A stretch of 64,000 nt of DNA from JBEIFW01 sp046081125 (lineage in GTDB: Bacteria > Actinomycetota > Acidimicrobiia > Acidimicrobiales > Ilumatobacteraceae), in the NCBI GenBank assembly GCA_046081125.1, contig JBJTVH010000097.1, positions 32,367 through 96,366 on the forward strand. Direction: 5' to 3'. The notes beneath the pieces are model-generated. The model made no database searches and had not been told where the DNA came from. It saw only the letters and a list, made by a program, of their open reading frames with translations. Both the position numbers and the translations under genes were made by a program. Below are positions 1 to 7,784 of the stretch, in pieces. Numbering within the stretch: the first letter of the stretch is position 1; each line of letters starts with the position of its first letter.

Positions 1-2162
1 TAGAAGGGCACAGGTCGCACCGTGGCCGGCCGCCCGTCGATCGTCACCTCGGTGACCTCGGCCCAGCCGTACTTCAACCAGCCCAACAGCACGGCCGTCC
101 CCAGCAGTGGCGAGGTGAACGACGACGTCACGTGCCCCTGTACGGCGCCGCCGAGCAGGATCGGCGTGCCCTCGAGGGGAGCCGGTCCGTCCATGGTGAA
201 CCCGACGAGGCGCCGCCGGTCGGGCCCGCGGGCCAAGCGCATCAGCGCGTCCCGGCCGAGGAAGTCGCCCTTGTCGAGCTTGACGGCCCAGTCCATCCCG
301 ATGCGGGCCGGGGTCGTGTCGAGTTCGGTGTCCTGGCCGACGATCACGTGGCCCTTCTCGAGCCGGAGCCCGAACAGCGCCTGCAGCCCGTGAGGCTTCA
401 CGCCCAGCGCCCGGCCCTCGGCGAGCAAGGTCCGCCACAGCTCGGGGGCGTCGGGTGCCGCGTGGTGGAGCTCGAAGCTCGCCTCACCGGTGAACGACAG
501 GCGCATCACGTGGCAATCCACGCCGGCGACGCTGGCCCGCCGATGCTGCAGGAACCGCGGTGGGTCGTCCAGACCGCAGCGCCGCAACAGCTCCGTGGCG
601 AGCGGACCGGTGACGTTGATGGCGGCGAGCGACGTCGTGCGATCGAGCACGTGCACCCGCAGCCCCCACGACTCGAACCAGTCGCGCAGCCACGCCTCGG
701 CGTTGGCGGCGCCGGAGGAGGTGAACGTGAGCACGAAGCGGGTGTCGCTGTCGCGGCACACCATCCCGTCGTCGATGACGTGGCCGCGCTCGTCGAGCAG
801 CAGCACGTAGCGCGAGCGTCCGGGCCGAAGGTCGCCGACGGTGGTGGGGTAGATCCGTTCGAGGGCTTCGACGACGTCGGGGCCGGACACGACGAGCTTG
901 CCCAGCGTCGAGACGTCGCCGAGCGACACCGCCTCGCGCACGGCCCAGTACTCGGCGACCGGGTCGCCGTAGTGCCACGGTCGCCACCAGCCGCCGAAGC
1001 GGTCCATGGTGGCGCCGAGGCGAAGGTGTTCATCGTGGAGGGCCGTGCGGCGGAACGGATCGGGGAACGTCCCGGCGGCGGCTTCGCCGACGGTGAGCTG
1101 GCGCACCGCCGGCCGGGCCGTGAACGGCGCCGGGACCTCACCGGCCCGGGCAGCCACGAACGACCGGAGGTGGGGTTGGCACACCGCGCCCTGGCAGGTG
1201 CCCGTCCCGCACAGCGTCGCCCGCTTCAGCAACTCCAGATGGTGGAACCCGCGCGCCCAGGCACCGTCGAGATCGGCGACCTCGACCCGTGAGCACGGGC
1301 AGATCACCCCGTCGGCCGGTGGCGGGGGCAGCTCGAAGCGCGAGGCGGCTGCGCCGGCAGCCCGCACCGCAGCGGTCGGCGCCATTCGGGCGAGGGTGTC
1401 GCGAGGGGCTCGGCCGAGACCGAGGACCACGGTGGCGGCCCGATGGGTCGACTCCGTACCGTCGGGTTCCCGCACGACGACGGCGTGCACCCGCTCGTCG
1501 CCCTCGAAGCGCGCCGGCCAGCCGGCGACGACCACGTCGACGAGGTCGGCCGGGACCGTGCCGACCCCGACGATCGGCCCGGGCACGGCGATCCCGCTGT
1601 CCTGCAACGTCCGAGCGGCACCGACGGTCAACAGGCCACCGAGGCGGTTGCCCGGGCAGGTGGGGTGCAGTTCGGCCGCACCGGTGGCCACGACGACCTC
1701 GTGGGCGTGGATCTGGCGCACGACCGACGGCGTGCGCACCACGACGAGCGGGCCGTCGAAGACGGCGACGGCTTCCTCGCCGTCGGCTGCTTCGATCATC
1801 AGGACCTCGCGACCCTGGGCCCGGGCCTCGCCGGCCGCCGCACGCCCGTCGGCGCCAGCGCCGCTCACCACGACGTCGGCCTCGACGTGGTCGACGCCGA
1901 GCGCCGGGGCGCTCGCGTGCGGACCCCAGGCGGGCGCTCCCGCCGGAGGTTGGCGCCGGACGACGGCGCCCGGTCGGGCCGGGGTCTGGCAGGTGCGTAC
2001 CCAGGCAACTCCGTCCACCTCGGCCACGCAGTTCGGGCAGTCACCGGCGAGGCACAGCGTGCCGCCATGGGCCGGCTCGGACCCGGCGCGCAGCACCGCC
2101 GAGGCGATCGAGTCGCCGGCGAGGGCCTCGACCGGCCGACCGTCGAGCACGAACCGGGGCAC
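1..2162 (-). CDS. Sarcosine oxidase alpha-like flavoprotein, compact form (3' end cut by window edge)
   Basis: An uninterrupted reading frame of 720 codons begins at GTG 2162, one base after the stop of the upstream dehydrogenase gene (TGAcGTG), and leaves the window at its left edge. Domains in order: an HcnA-type 2Fe-2S ferredoxin with Cys37, Cys42, Cys45 and Cys58; a short dinucleotide-binding part with GAGADG (101-106) and an ATGA strand end (159-162); a SoxA_A3/BFD-like cysteine cluster (Cys288, Cys290, Cys318, Cys323, Cys328); and a C-terminal aminomethyltransferase (GCV_T) fold from about 345. The family oxidises N-methyl groups of sarcosine-like amines and passes the C1 unit to tetrahydrofolate. 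The FAD/NAD part spans only about 190 residues, roughly half that of classical SoxA. Its place after DMGDH and MttB genes supports methylamine demethylation; the exact substrate is inferred. Confidence 0.85.
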   Translation of the reverse strand, partial: MPRFVLDGRPVEALAGDSIASAVLRAGSEPAHGGTLCLAGDCPNCVAEVDGVAWVRTCQTPARPGAVVRRQPPAGAPAWGPHASAPALGVDHVEADVVVSGAGADGRAAAGEARAQGREVLMIEAADGEEAVAVFDGPLVVVRTPSVVRQIHAHEVVVATGAAELHPTCPGNRLGGLLTVGAARTLQDSGIAVPGPIVGVGTVPADLVDVVVAGWPARFEGDERVHAVVVREPDGTESTHRAATVVLGLGRAPRDTLARMAPTAAVRAAGAAASRFELPPPPADGVICPCSRVEVADLDGAWARGFHHLELLKRATLCGTGTCQGAVCQPHLRSFVAARAGEVPAPFTARPAVRQLTVGEAAAGTFPDPFRRTALHDEHLRLGATMDRFGGWWRPWHYGDPVAEYWAVREAVSLGDVSTLGKLVVSGPDVVEALERIYPTTVGDLRPGRSRYVLLLDERGHVIDDGMVCRDSDTRFVLTFTSSGAANAEAWLRDWFESWGLRVHVLDRTTSLAAINVTGPLATELLRRCGLDDPPRFLQHRRASVAGVDCHVMRLSFTGEASFELHHAAPDAPELWRTLLAEGRALGVKPHGLQALFGLRLEKGHVIVGQDTELDTTPARIGMDWAVKLDKGDFLGRDALMRLARGPDRRRLVGFTMDGPAPLEGTPILLGGAVQGHVTSSFTSPLLGTAVLLGWLKYGWAEVTEVTIDGRPATVRPVPF

Positions 2163-2163
2163 G

Positions 2164-4605
2164 TCAGTCCCGCATCCGGCGACCGGCCGGGTCGAACAGC
2201 GGCTCGGGCTGGAGCCGAGCGGGTCGCCGGTGGCCGATGATCTCGATCTCGAAGCCCGTGGTGCCCGGGGTGGCGAGCGCGGCGGGCACGTAGCCGAGGG
2301 CGACCGAGGCCTGGCTGTAGTGCGCAAATGCGCCCGAGGTGACCCAGCCGACCACCGTGCCGTCGTGCCAGATCGGCTCGTCACCGATGACGTCCGCCGG
2401 CTCGTCGGGGTCGGGGTCGACGACCAGGGTGACGAGCTTGCGCGCCGGGCCCCCACCGTCGCGTTCGGCCTCCAGCGGCGCGCGGCCGATGAAGTCGTGG
2501 TCGAACTTCAGGTAGCGGTCGTAGCCCGCTTCCCATGCGGTGTAGATCGGCCGGTACTCGCGGAACCAGGTGCCGAAGGACTTCTCGATCCGCAGCGACA
2601 TGAGCGCCCGGAACCCGAAGGGCCGCATGCCGTACGCCTCGCCGGCCTCCGTAAGCACGTCGTACAGGTAGCGCTGGTACTCGGGCGCGCACCACAACTC
2701 GTAGCCGAGGTCGCCGGTGTAGGTCATCCGGGCGCAGCGCACGGGTGCCATGCCGACGTCGATGGTTCGGATCGTCATGAACGGGAACGTCGCGGTCGAC
2801 AGGTCGGTGTCGGTGACCGACTGCAGCACCGCTCTCGCGTGCGGCCCGGCGATCGACAACCCGACGAGCGACAGGCCGAGCACCTCGAAGCGCACCGAGC
2901 CGTCGGTGGGCAGGTGGGCGAGGAACCAGCGGCTGTGGTGCACCTCGGCGGCCTGGGATCCGAAGATGTGGAACTCCTCGGGCCCCGTGCGGGCCACGGA
3001 GAACTCGCCGACGATCCGCCCGGCGGGGTTGAGCATCGGGGTCAGCATGATGCGGCCCAGACGCGGGAGCGTGTTGGTGAACAACCCCTGCAGCCAGTCC
3101 GCGGCAGCGGGCCCCGACACCCGGTACTTCGCGAAGTTGGAGATCTCGGTTATCCCGACGCGTTCGCGCACCGCCCGGCATTCCTCGGCGACGACAGGGA
3201 ACGCGTTGGAGCGCCGGAAGGTGACCTCCTCGACCGGGGCCTTGCCCGGCTCCTGGAACCACAGGGCGTGCTCGAGACCGAACCCGGCGCCCCACACCGC
3301 ATTCGCTGCGTCGAAGCGGTCGTGGACCGGGGTGGTCTGCAGCGGCCGGGCCGCGGGGAGTTCCTCGTTGGGGAACGTGATGCGGAACCGGCGGCTGTAG
3401 TTCTCCCGCACCTTGGCGTTGGTGTAGGCGAGCGTGGCGTAGTCGCCGTAGCGGGCGACGTCCATGCCCCAGATGTCCATGCCGGGGTCGCCCTCGGTCA
3501 TCCAGGTCGCGAGCGCGAGTCCAACCCCACCGCCCTGGCTGAGCCCGGCCATGACGGCGCACGCCACCCAGCAGTTCCGGATCCCCCGGATCGGGCCGAC
3601 CAGCGGGTTGCCGTCGGGCGAGAACGTGAACGGTCCGTTCACCACCGAGCGGATGCCGGCGGTGGCCATCGCCGGATAGTGGCGGAAGCCGATCTCGAGC
3701 GACGGCGAGATCCGGTCGAGATCGGGGGTGAGCAACTGGGCGCCGAAGTCCCACGGGGTCCGCTTGGGCGACCACGGCACGCAGGCCTGCTCGTAGGTGC
3801 CCATCAGCATCCCGCCCTGCTCCTGGCGGATGTAGATCTCGCCGGCGAAGTCGAGCGCCATGGGCATCTCCCGGCCGGTGGCAGCCATGTTGTCGGCGAC
3901 CTCCTGCATGGGCTCGGTGACCAGGTACATGTGCTCCATGGCCAGCACCGGCAGTTCGACGCCGATCATCCGGCCGACCTCGCGGGCCCACAGGCCACCG
4001 GCGTTGACGATGTGCTCGGCGTGGATCTCGCCCTGCTCGCAGATCACGTCCCACGTGCCGTCGGGACGCTGGCGCAGGTCGGTCACGGCGTTGTTGCGGT
4101 AGATCTCCGCGCCGGCCTGGCGGGCGCAGATCGCATACGCGTTCGTGACCCCGGTCGGGTCGACGTGGCCCTCGACGGGGTCGTACAGCGCCCCGACGAA
4201 GTACCTGTCCTCCATGAGGGGGAACACCGCCTTGGCCTCCGACGGCGTGATCATCTGGAGGTCCATGCCGAGGTAGCGGCCGCGGGCGACGGCCATCTTC
4301 AGCCAGTCGAGACGCTCGCGGGTGTCGGCGAGCATCAGGCCGCCGGGAAGGTGGATCGAGCAGTTCTGACCCGACTGGGCCTCGATGTCCTTGTAGAGCT
4401 CGATCGTGTACTGCTGCAGCTTCGACACGTTCGGGTCGCCGTTGAGCGTGTGCATCCCGCCGGCGGCGTGCCAGGTGGAGCCGTGGGTTAGCTCCCGGCG
4501 CTCGATCAGCACGACGTCGGTCCAGCCCGCCTTCGTGAGGTGGTAGAGCACGCTGCACCCGACGACGCCGCCGCCGATCACCGCGACCCTGGTCTGCGCT
4601 TTCAC
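2164..4605 (-). CDS. FAD-dependent dimethylglycine/sarcosine dehydrogenase family protein
   Basis: An 813-residue protein starting at GTG 4605, chosen because an AAAGAGGA Shine-Dalgarno lies 8 bases upstream and because the residues right after it form the first beta strand of the Rossmann fold (GGGVVG at 11-16). The N-terminal half is a DAO-type FAD domain; WHAAGG with His46 corresponds to the histidine that binds FAD covalently in dimethylglycine dehydrogenase. FAO_M and aminomethyltransferase (GCV_T, GCV_T_C) domains follow, the usual architecture of DMGDH and sarcosine dehydrogenase. It should oxidise an N-methyl group of dimethylglycine, sarcosine or a related amine in the cytoplasm with tetrahydrofolate as C1 acceptor. 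It is the middle gene of the MttB-DMGDH-SoxA-like operon, 22 bases after mttB. Confidence 0.88.
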   Translation of the reverse strand: MKAQTRVAVIGGGVVGCSVLYHLTKAGWTDVVLIERRELTHGSTWHAAGGMHTLNGDPNVSKLQQYTIELYKDIEAQSGQNCSIHLPGGLMLADTRERLDWLKMAVARGRYLGMDLQMITPSEAKAVFPLMEDRYFVGALYDPVEGHVDPTGVTNAYAICARQAGAEIYRNNAVTDLRQRPDGTWDVICEQGEIHAEHIVNAGGLWAREVGRMIGVELPVLAMEHMYLVTEPMQEVADNMAATGREMPMALDFAGEIYIRQEQGGMLMGTYEQACVPWSPKRTPWDFGAQLLTPDLDRISPSLEIGFRHYPAMATAGIRSVVNGPFTFSPDGNPLVGPIRGIRNCWVACAVMAGLSQGGGVGLALATWMTEGDPGMDIWGMDVARYGDYATLAYTNAKVRENYSRRFRITFPNEELPAARPLQTTPVHDRFDAANAVWGAGFGLEHALWFQEPGKAPVEEVTFRRSNAFPVVAEECRAVRERVGITEISNFAKYRVSGPAAADWLQGLFTNTLPRLGRIMLTPMLNPAGRIVGEFSVARTGPEEFHIFGSQAAEVHHSRWFLAHLPTDGSVRFEVLGLSLVGLSIAGPHARAVLQSVTDTDLSTATFPFMTIRTIDVGMAPVRCARMTYTGDLGYELWCAPEYQRYLYDVLTEAGEAYGMRPFGFRALMSLRIEKSFGTWFREYRPIYTAWEAGYDRYLKFDHDFIGRAPLEAERDGGGPARKLVTLVVDPDPDEPADVIGDEPIWHDGTVVGWVTSGAFAHYSQASVALGYVPAALATPGTTGFEIEIIGHRRPARLQPEPLFDPAGRRMRD

Positions 4606-4627
4606 CGTCTGGTCCTCTTTCGCTGCG

Positions 4628-6181
4628 TCAGTAGTCGGTGGGCACGCCGCCCTCGGCGACGCGCCGGGCCACGAACTCGTCGAGCTCGGCCCGCACCGCG
4701 TCGTCCATCGGCGGGGGCTCGTACGCGGCGAGCAGCTCTTTCCACACCCGGTTGGCCTTGCCGGCGGCCTCGGGGCGACCGGCCTCGGCCCAGGTCTCGT
4801 AGTTGCGCCAGTCCGACAGCATCGGATGGTGGAACGCCGTGCGGAACCGGGCCTGGGTGTGGCCGACGCCGAAGAAGTGACCACCGGGACCGACCTCGGC
4901 GATGGCGTCGACGGCGAGGGAATCGGCATCGACGGGCATCGGGTCGCAGAACGCAGCCACCATCTGGAGCAACTCGGCGTCGAGGATCATCTTTTCGTAG
5001 CTGGCGTGGAGGCCGCCTTCCATCCAGCCCGCTCCGTGCATGAGCAGGTTGACCCCGCCCATCACCGCGCCCCACAGCGAGAACACGCTCTCGTATGCGG
5101 CCTGGGCGTCGACGGCGTTGGCCGCGCAGGCGTTGGAGGAGCGGTAGGGCACGCGGTACCGCCGGGCGAGCTGCCCGCCGACCATCGCAGCCTTCAGGTA
5201 CTCGGGCGTGCCGAACGCCGGCGCCCCGGACTGCATGTCGACGTTGGAGGTGAACCCGCCGTACACCACCGGTGCGCCGGGCCGGACCACCTGGGTGAAC
5301 GCGATCCCGGCGAGCGCTTCGGCGTTCTGCTGGGCAAGGGCCCCCGGGATCGTCACCGGGGCCATCGCCCCGGCGAGCGTGAACGGGGTCATCACGATCA
5401 CCTGGTTGCGGGCCGAGAACGCCATGATCCCCTGCAGCATGGGCGCGTCGAGGCGCAGCGGGCTCGAGGAGTTGATGACGCTGAACACCGATGGCTCCGC
5501 ATCGAGCGTGGCGTGATCGAGCCCGCGGGCGATCCGGACCAACTCGAGCGCGTCGAGGTTCCGTTGCGTCCCCAACGAGTAGGCATGGATCGCCTTGTCG
5601 CACAATGTGACGGCGTCGTACAGCGCATGGAGGTGGCGGACCGAGGCGTGGACGTCCACCGGTTCGACGGGGTATCCGGCGAGCAGGTGCACGACGTCGA
5701 GCGTCCGGGTCAGGCGCACCAGGTTCTGGTAGTCGTGACGGTTGCCCACACGCCGGCCGCCGTCGAGGTCGGCGACGTTGGGAGCGCTGGCCACCGATCC
5801 GAAGGCCATCCAGTCGCCCCCGATACGGAGGTGGTGCGCCGGATTGGTGGCGTGCAGCGTGAACTCGCTCGGCGCAGTGGCGATGCGTTCGAGGACCCAG
5901 TCCCGATCGAACCGCACGCGCGCCGAGCCCGACTCGACTTCGGCACCCGCGTCGGCCAGCAGCCGTCGGGCGTCGGCATCGAGGAAATCCATCCCGACGC
6001 GCTCGAGGATGTCGAGCGAGGCATCGTGGATCGCTTCGAGCTCGTCGACGGACACGACCTCCGTCGGCCGGAACCGCATCCGAGGCTGCGACCACGGGCG
6101 CTGCTCGGGCAGCCGGGTGCGGGGGGCCTCGGCACGCCCGCTGCGGCGGCGCCGCTGCGGTACCGGTTCTGTGTCGCTCAT
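4628..6181 (-). CDS. MttB superfamily (non-pyrrolysine) trimethylamine/betaine methyltransferase homologue
   Basis: A 517-residue protein of the COG5598 trimethylamine methyltransferase superfamily. ATG 6181 is taken as start because the first 35 residues form a disordered basic tail before the conserved barrel. The frame is read to a TGA at 4628 with no internal amber codon, so it belongs to the pyrrolysine-free branch, whose characterised members demethylate glycine betaine, proline betaine or carnitine by passing a methyl to a corrinoid protein. No corrinoid protein gene is in view. The neighbours encode enzymes that remove the next two methyl groups from dimethylglycine and sarcosine, so glycine betaine is an attractive but unproven substrate. 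It heads the operon; a -10 element lies about 32 bases upstream. Confidence 0.87.
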   Translation of the reverse strand: MSDTEPVPQRRRRSGRAEAPRTRLPEQRPWSQPRMRFRPTEVVSVDELEAIHDASLDILERVGMDFLDADARRLLADAGAEVESGSARVRFDRDWVLERIATAPSEFTLHATNPAHHLRIGGDWMAFGSVASAPNVADLDGGRRVGNRHDYQNLVRLTRTLDVVHLLAGYPVEPVDVHASVRHLHALYDAVTLCDKAIHAYSLGTQRNLDALELVRIARGLDHATLDAEPSVFSVINSSSPLRLDAPMLQGIMAFSARNQVIVMTPFTLAGAMAPVTIPGALAQQNAEALAGIAFTQVVRPGAPVVYGGFTSNVDMQSGAPAFGTPEYLKAAMVGGQLARRYRVPYRSSNACAANAVDAQAAYESVFSLWGAVMGGVNLLMHGAGWMEGGLHASYEKMILDAELLQMVAAFCDPMPVDADSLAVDAIAEVGPGGHFFGVGHTQARFRTAFHHPMLSDWRNYETWAEAGRPEAAGKANRVWKELLAAYEPPPMDDAVRAELDEFVARRVAEGGVPTDY

Positions 6182-6212
6182 CGGTCCCCGCCGCTCGCTC
6201 TCGACCCGGCCG

Positions 6213-6218
6213 ACCCTA
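6213..6218 (-). promoter_or_regulatory. Candidate -10 element of the mttB operon
   Basis: TAGGGT on the minus strand ends 31 bases before the mttB ATG. This leaves a leader of about 25 nt holding a GGGGA ribosome-binding site. No good -35 box is visible. Confidence 0.45.
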
Positions 6219-6224
6219 CCCGGG

Positions 6225-6698
6225 TCACGACGGCACGACCCCGGTCCAGTGCGACTCGGCACCCGAGTGCCCGGTCCGCACCATCCAGACGGTGGAGGCG
6301 ACGGCGAGGACCACGGTGAGCGCCGACAGACCCAGGCGCGCCGGGCGACCCCAGGACGGCGCCTCGGCCCGGCGGGCCACGAGGCGCCCGATGCCGACGA
6401 GAGCGCCGAGGACGACGAACAGACCGAACACGAGCACCCGCGTGGTGTCGGCCAGTTCCTCGTGCTCGCGCACGGCCGCCGTGCCCTGGAGGAGTTCATC
6501 GAGCGCCTCGCCGGACTCGCCGGCCAGGAACGTGGCGACGAGGACCACGAACGACGCCGCCACGACGGGGAGGCCGAGCCGGCGCTGCCATACGGGCCGG
6601 ACGGCGATCGCGATCGCTGCGAGCGCGACGAGCGGTGACAACACGAGCGGCGCATGCACGAAGAACGGATGGGCCGGCAGGCCGAACAAGGTCTCCAT
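6225..6698 (-). CDS. DUF2231 family membrane protein
   Basis: A 157-residue polytopic membrane protein. The start ATG 6698 matches the family N-terminus, which opens with a short loop (GLPAHPFFVHAP) containing the HP..VH pattern typical of DUF2231, followed by four hydrophobic helices near residues 15-32, 39-58, 84-104 and 118-137. DUF2231 proteins are bacterial inner-membrane proteins of unsettled function, sometimes linked to haem or redox chemistry. It sits 43 bases from the mttB start region but has its own leaderless promoter, and it is divergent from the cupredoxin-like lipoprotein, which may hint at a joint redox or metal role (inference). Confidence 0.75.
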   Translation of the reverse strand: METLFGLPAHPFFVHAPLVLSPLVALAAIAIAVRPVWQRRLGLPVVAASFVVLVATFLAGESGEALDELLQGTAAVREHEELADTTRVLVFGLFVVLGALVGIGRLVARRAEAPSWGRPARLGLSALTVVLAVASTVWMVRTGHSGAESHWTGVVPS

Positions 6699-6706
6699 GC
6701 GGGGCG

Positions 6707-6712
6707 ACCGTA
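6707..6712 (-). promoter_or_regulatory. Leaderless -10 element of the DUF2231 gene
   Basis: TACGGT lies 8 bases before the ATG at 6698, so the transcript is expected to start at or near the start codon. No Shine-Dalgarno is present. Confidence 0.5.
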
Positions 6713-6764
6713 TCCCGGTCGCCCCGCCCGGGCTTCCGACCTCGGCCCACCCCGTGCGGACGCC

Positions 6765-6770
6765 TAACAT
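6765..6770 (+). promoter_or_regulatory. Candidate -10 element of the cupredoxin-like lipoprotein gene
   Basis: TAACAT lies 26 bases before GTG 6797, leaving a leader of about 20 nt that contains a strong GAGGAGGA ribosome-binding site at 6786-6793. Confidence 0.4.
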
Positions 6771-6796
6771 GACGATGTTGCGCTCGAGGAGGATGT

Positions 6797-7399
6797 GTGG
6801 CTCGTCGTTCAGGACTGATGCTCGCCGTGATCGCGGCAGCCGGGATGCTCGCCGCCTGCGGCGACGATTCGTCATCGAGCGCCACGACGACGGCGGCGAC
6901 CACGGCCGCCGCCACGACCGGGGCGGCGACTACCAAGGCCGCTCCCACGACGGCGGCGGCGGCCACCACGAGCGCATCGGCCACGACGGCGACGACGGCG
7001 GCCACCACGGGGGCGACGACCACCAAGGCCGCCGCTGCGGGCGCGCCCACCTCGGTGGAGGTGGTGCTCAAGGAGTGGTCGATCGAGGCGCCGACCAAGA
7101 TCAAGGCGGGCACCATCGAATTCGTGGTCAAGAACGCCGGGACGGCGAACCACGAGCTCGACATCGTGAAGGGTGACTCGTACGCAGCGCTACCGAAGAG
7201 CGATTCGGGCGCGATCCTCGAGGACAAGCTTCCGGCCGGGGCGCTCCAGCCGGTCGTGGGTCGTTTCGCCGCCAACGCCACGGCCAAGGGCACGGTGACG
7301 GTCACCCCGGGCAAGTACGTGCTCGTGTGCAACATCGCGTTCGGTGCGAACAGCCATGCCGGCAAGGGACAGCGCCTCGACATCGAGGTGACCGCCTGA
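6797..7399 (+). CDS. Cupredoxin-like (plastocyanin/azurin fold) lipoprotein
   Basis: A 200-residue exported lipoprotein. GTG 6797 is chosen for the GAGGAGGA sequence just upstream and the signal peptide that follows; the lipobox ends at Cys21 (MLAAC). Residues 28-84 are a flexible linker made almost only of Ala, Thr and Ser. The C-terminal 115 residues resemble a cupredoxin: a loop with His in ANHEL, then YVLVCNI providing Cys, then a His in NSHAG. The axial Met expected five residues after that His is Gln here, as in stellacyanin-type centres (inference from spacing). A copper or electron-carrier role outside the membrane is likely. It is divergent from a DUF2231 membrane protein. Confidence 0.78.
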   Translation: MARRSGLMLAVIAAAGMLAACGDDSSSSATTTAATTAAATTGAATTKAAPTTAAAATTSASATTATTAATTGATTTKAAAAGAPTSVEVVLKEWSIEAPTKIKAGTIEFVVKNAGTANHELDIVKGDSYAALPKSDSGAILEDKLPAGALQPVVGRFAANATAKGTVTVTPGKYVLVCNIAFGANSHAGKGQRLDIEVTA

Positions 7400-7445
7400 G
7401 ACCGGGCCCGCTGTCGAACGCTGCGAAAAATCCCAGCGTGTCCCC

Positions 7446-7473
7446 TTGACAATGGCCTGACCGGTCGTAGTGT
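7446..7473 (+). promoter_or_regulatory. Sigma-70-type promoter of whiB
   Basis: A perfect TTGACA -35 at 7446-7451 and TAGTGT -10 at 7468-7473 are 16 bases apart. They give a leader of about 30 nt before GTG 7511. The -10 covers the alternative upstream GTG at 7472, which argues against that codon as start. Confidence 0.65.
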
Positions 7474-7510
7474 GCCACCCCGAACGGTCGACTTCGAGGG
7501 GCGATCAACC

Positions 7511-7750
7511 GTGGCAGCTTCCCGTTTGGTTTGGCTGGATCGTGGCGCATGCAAAGGCCTCGATCCGGAGATCTTCTACCCCGAGACCGACGAGGAGGCC
7601 GACGCGGCCAAGGAGATCTGCGGCCGCTGCGTCGTGCAGAAAGCCTGCCTCGAGCACGCCCTCCTCGCGCGGGAGAAGGTCGGCGTGTGGGGCGGTGCCA
7701 CCGAGCGCGAGCGCCGCCGGATCGTGCGCCAGCGTCGCCGCAGCGCCTGA
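7511..7750 (+). CDS. WhiB-family iron-sulfur transcription regulator
   Basis: A 79-residue WhiB-like (Wbl) protein. Four cysteines (Cys14, Cys37, Cys40, Cys46) in a CX22CX2CX5C pattern bind a redox-sensitive 4Fe-4S cluster, and GVWGG (58-62) is the hallmark turn; a basic C-terminal tail follows. GTG 7511 is preferred over GTG 7472 because a GAGGGG Shine-Dalgarno lies 9 bases upstream and the promoter -10 covers the upstream codon. Wbl proteins bind the primary sigma factor and tune transcription in actinobacteria, where they occur almost exclusively. The upstream lipoprotein and downstream trpD give no clue to its targets. The short form resembles WhiB1/WhiB2-type proteins, but I cannot assign a subclass. 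Confidence 0.92.
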   Translation: MAASRLVWLDRGACKGLDPEIFYPETDEEADAAKEICGRCVVQKACLEHALLAREKVGVWGGATERERRRIVRQRRRSA

Positions 7751-7769
7751 GCCCGACGGGCGGCGCCGG

Positions 7770-7775
7770 TAGCCT
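7770..7775 (+). promoter_or_regulatory. Leaderless -10 element of trpD
   Basis: TAGCCT ends 9 bases before the GTG start of trpD at 7785. No ribosome-binding site is visible. Confidence 0.5.
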
Positions 7776-7784
7776 GCCCCGGTT

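Noticed and set aside
1006..4491. A 1161-codon plus-strand open frame
   Set aside because: It lies antisense to the SoxA-like and DMGDH-like genes, which have clear domains and motifs. The plus frame shows only Arg/Pro/Gly-rich sequence typical of a high-GC shadow.
4628..6181. Pyrrolysine-containing MttB
   Set aside because: No in-frame amber codon exists in the gene, so it belongs to the pyrrolysine-free branch.
7472..7510. GTG 7472 as whiB start
   Set aside because: It overlaps the promoter -10 box, and a better start with a Shine-Dalgarno lies at 7511.
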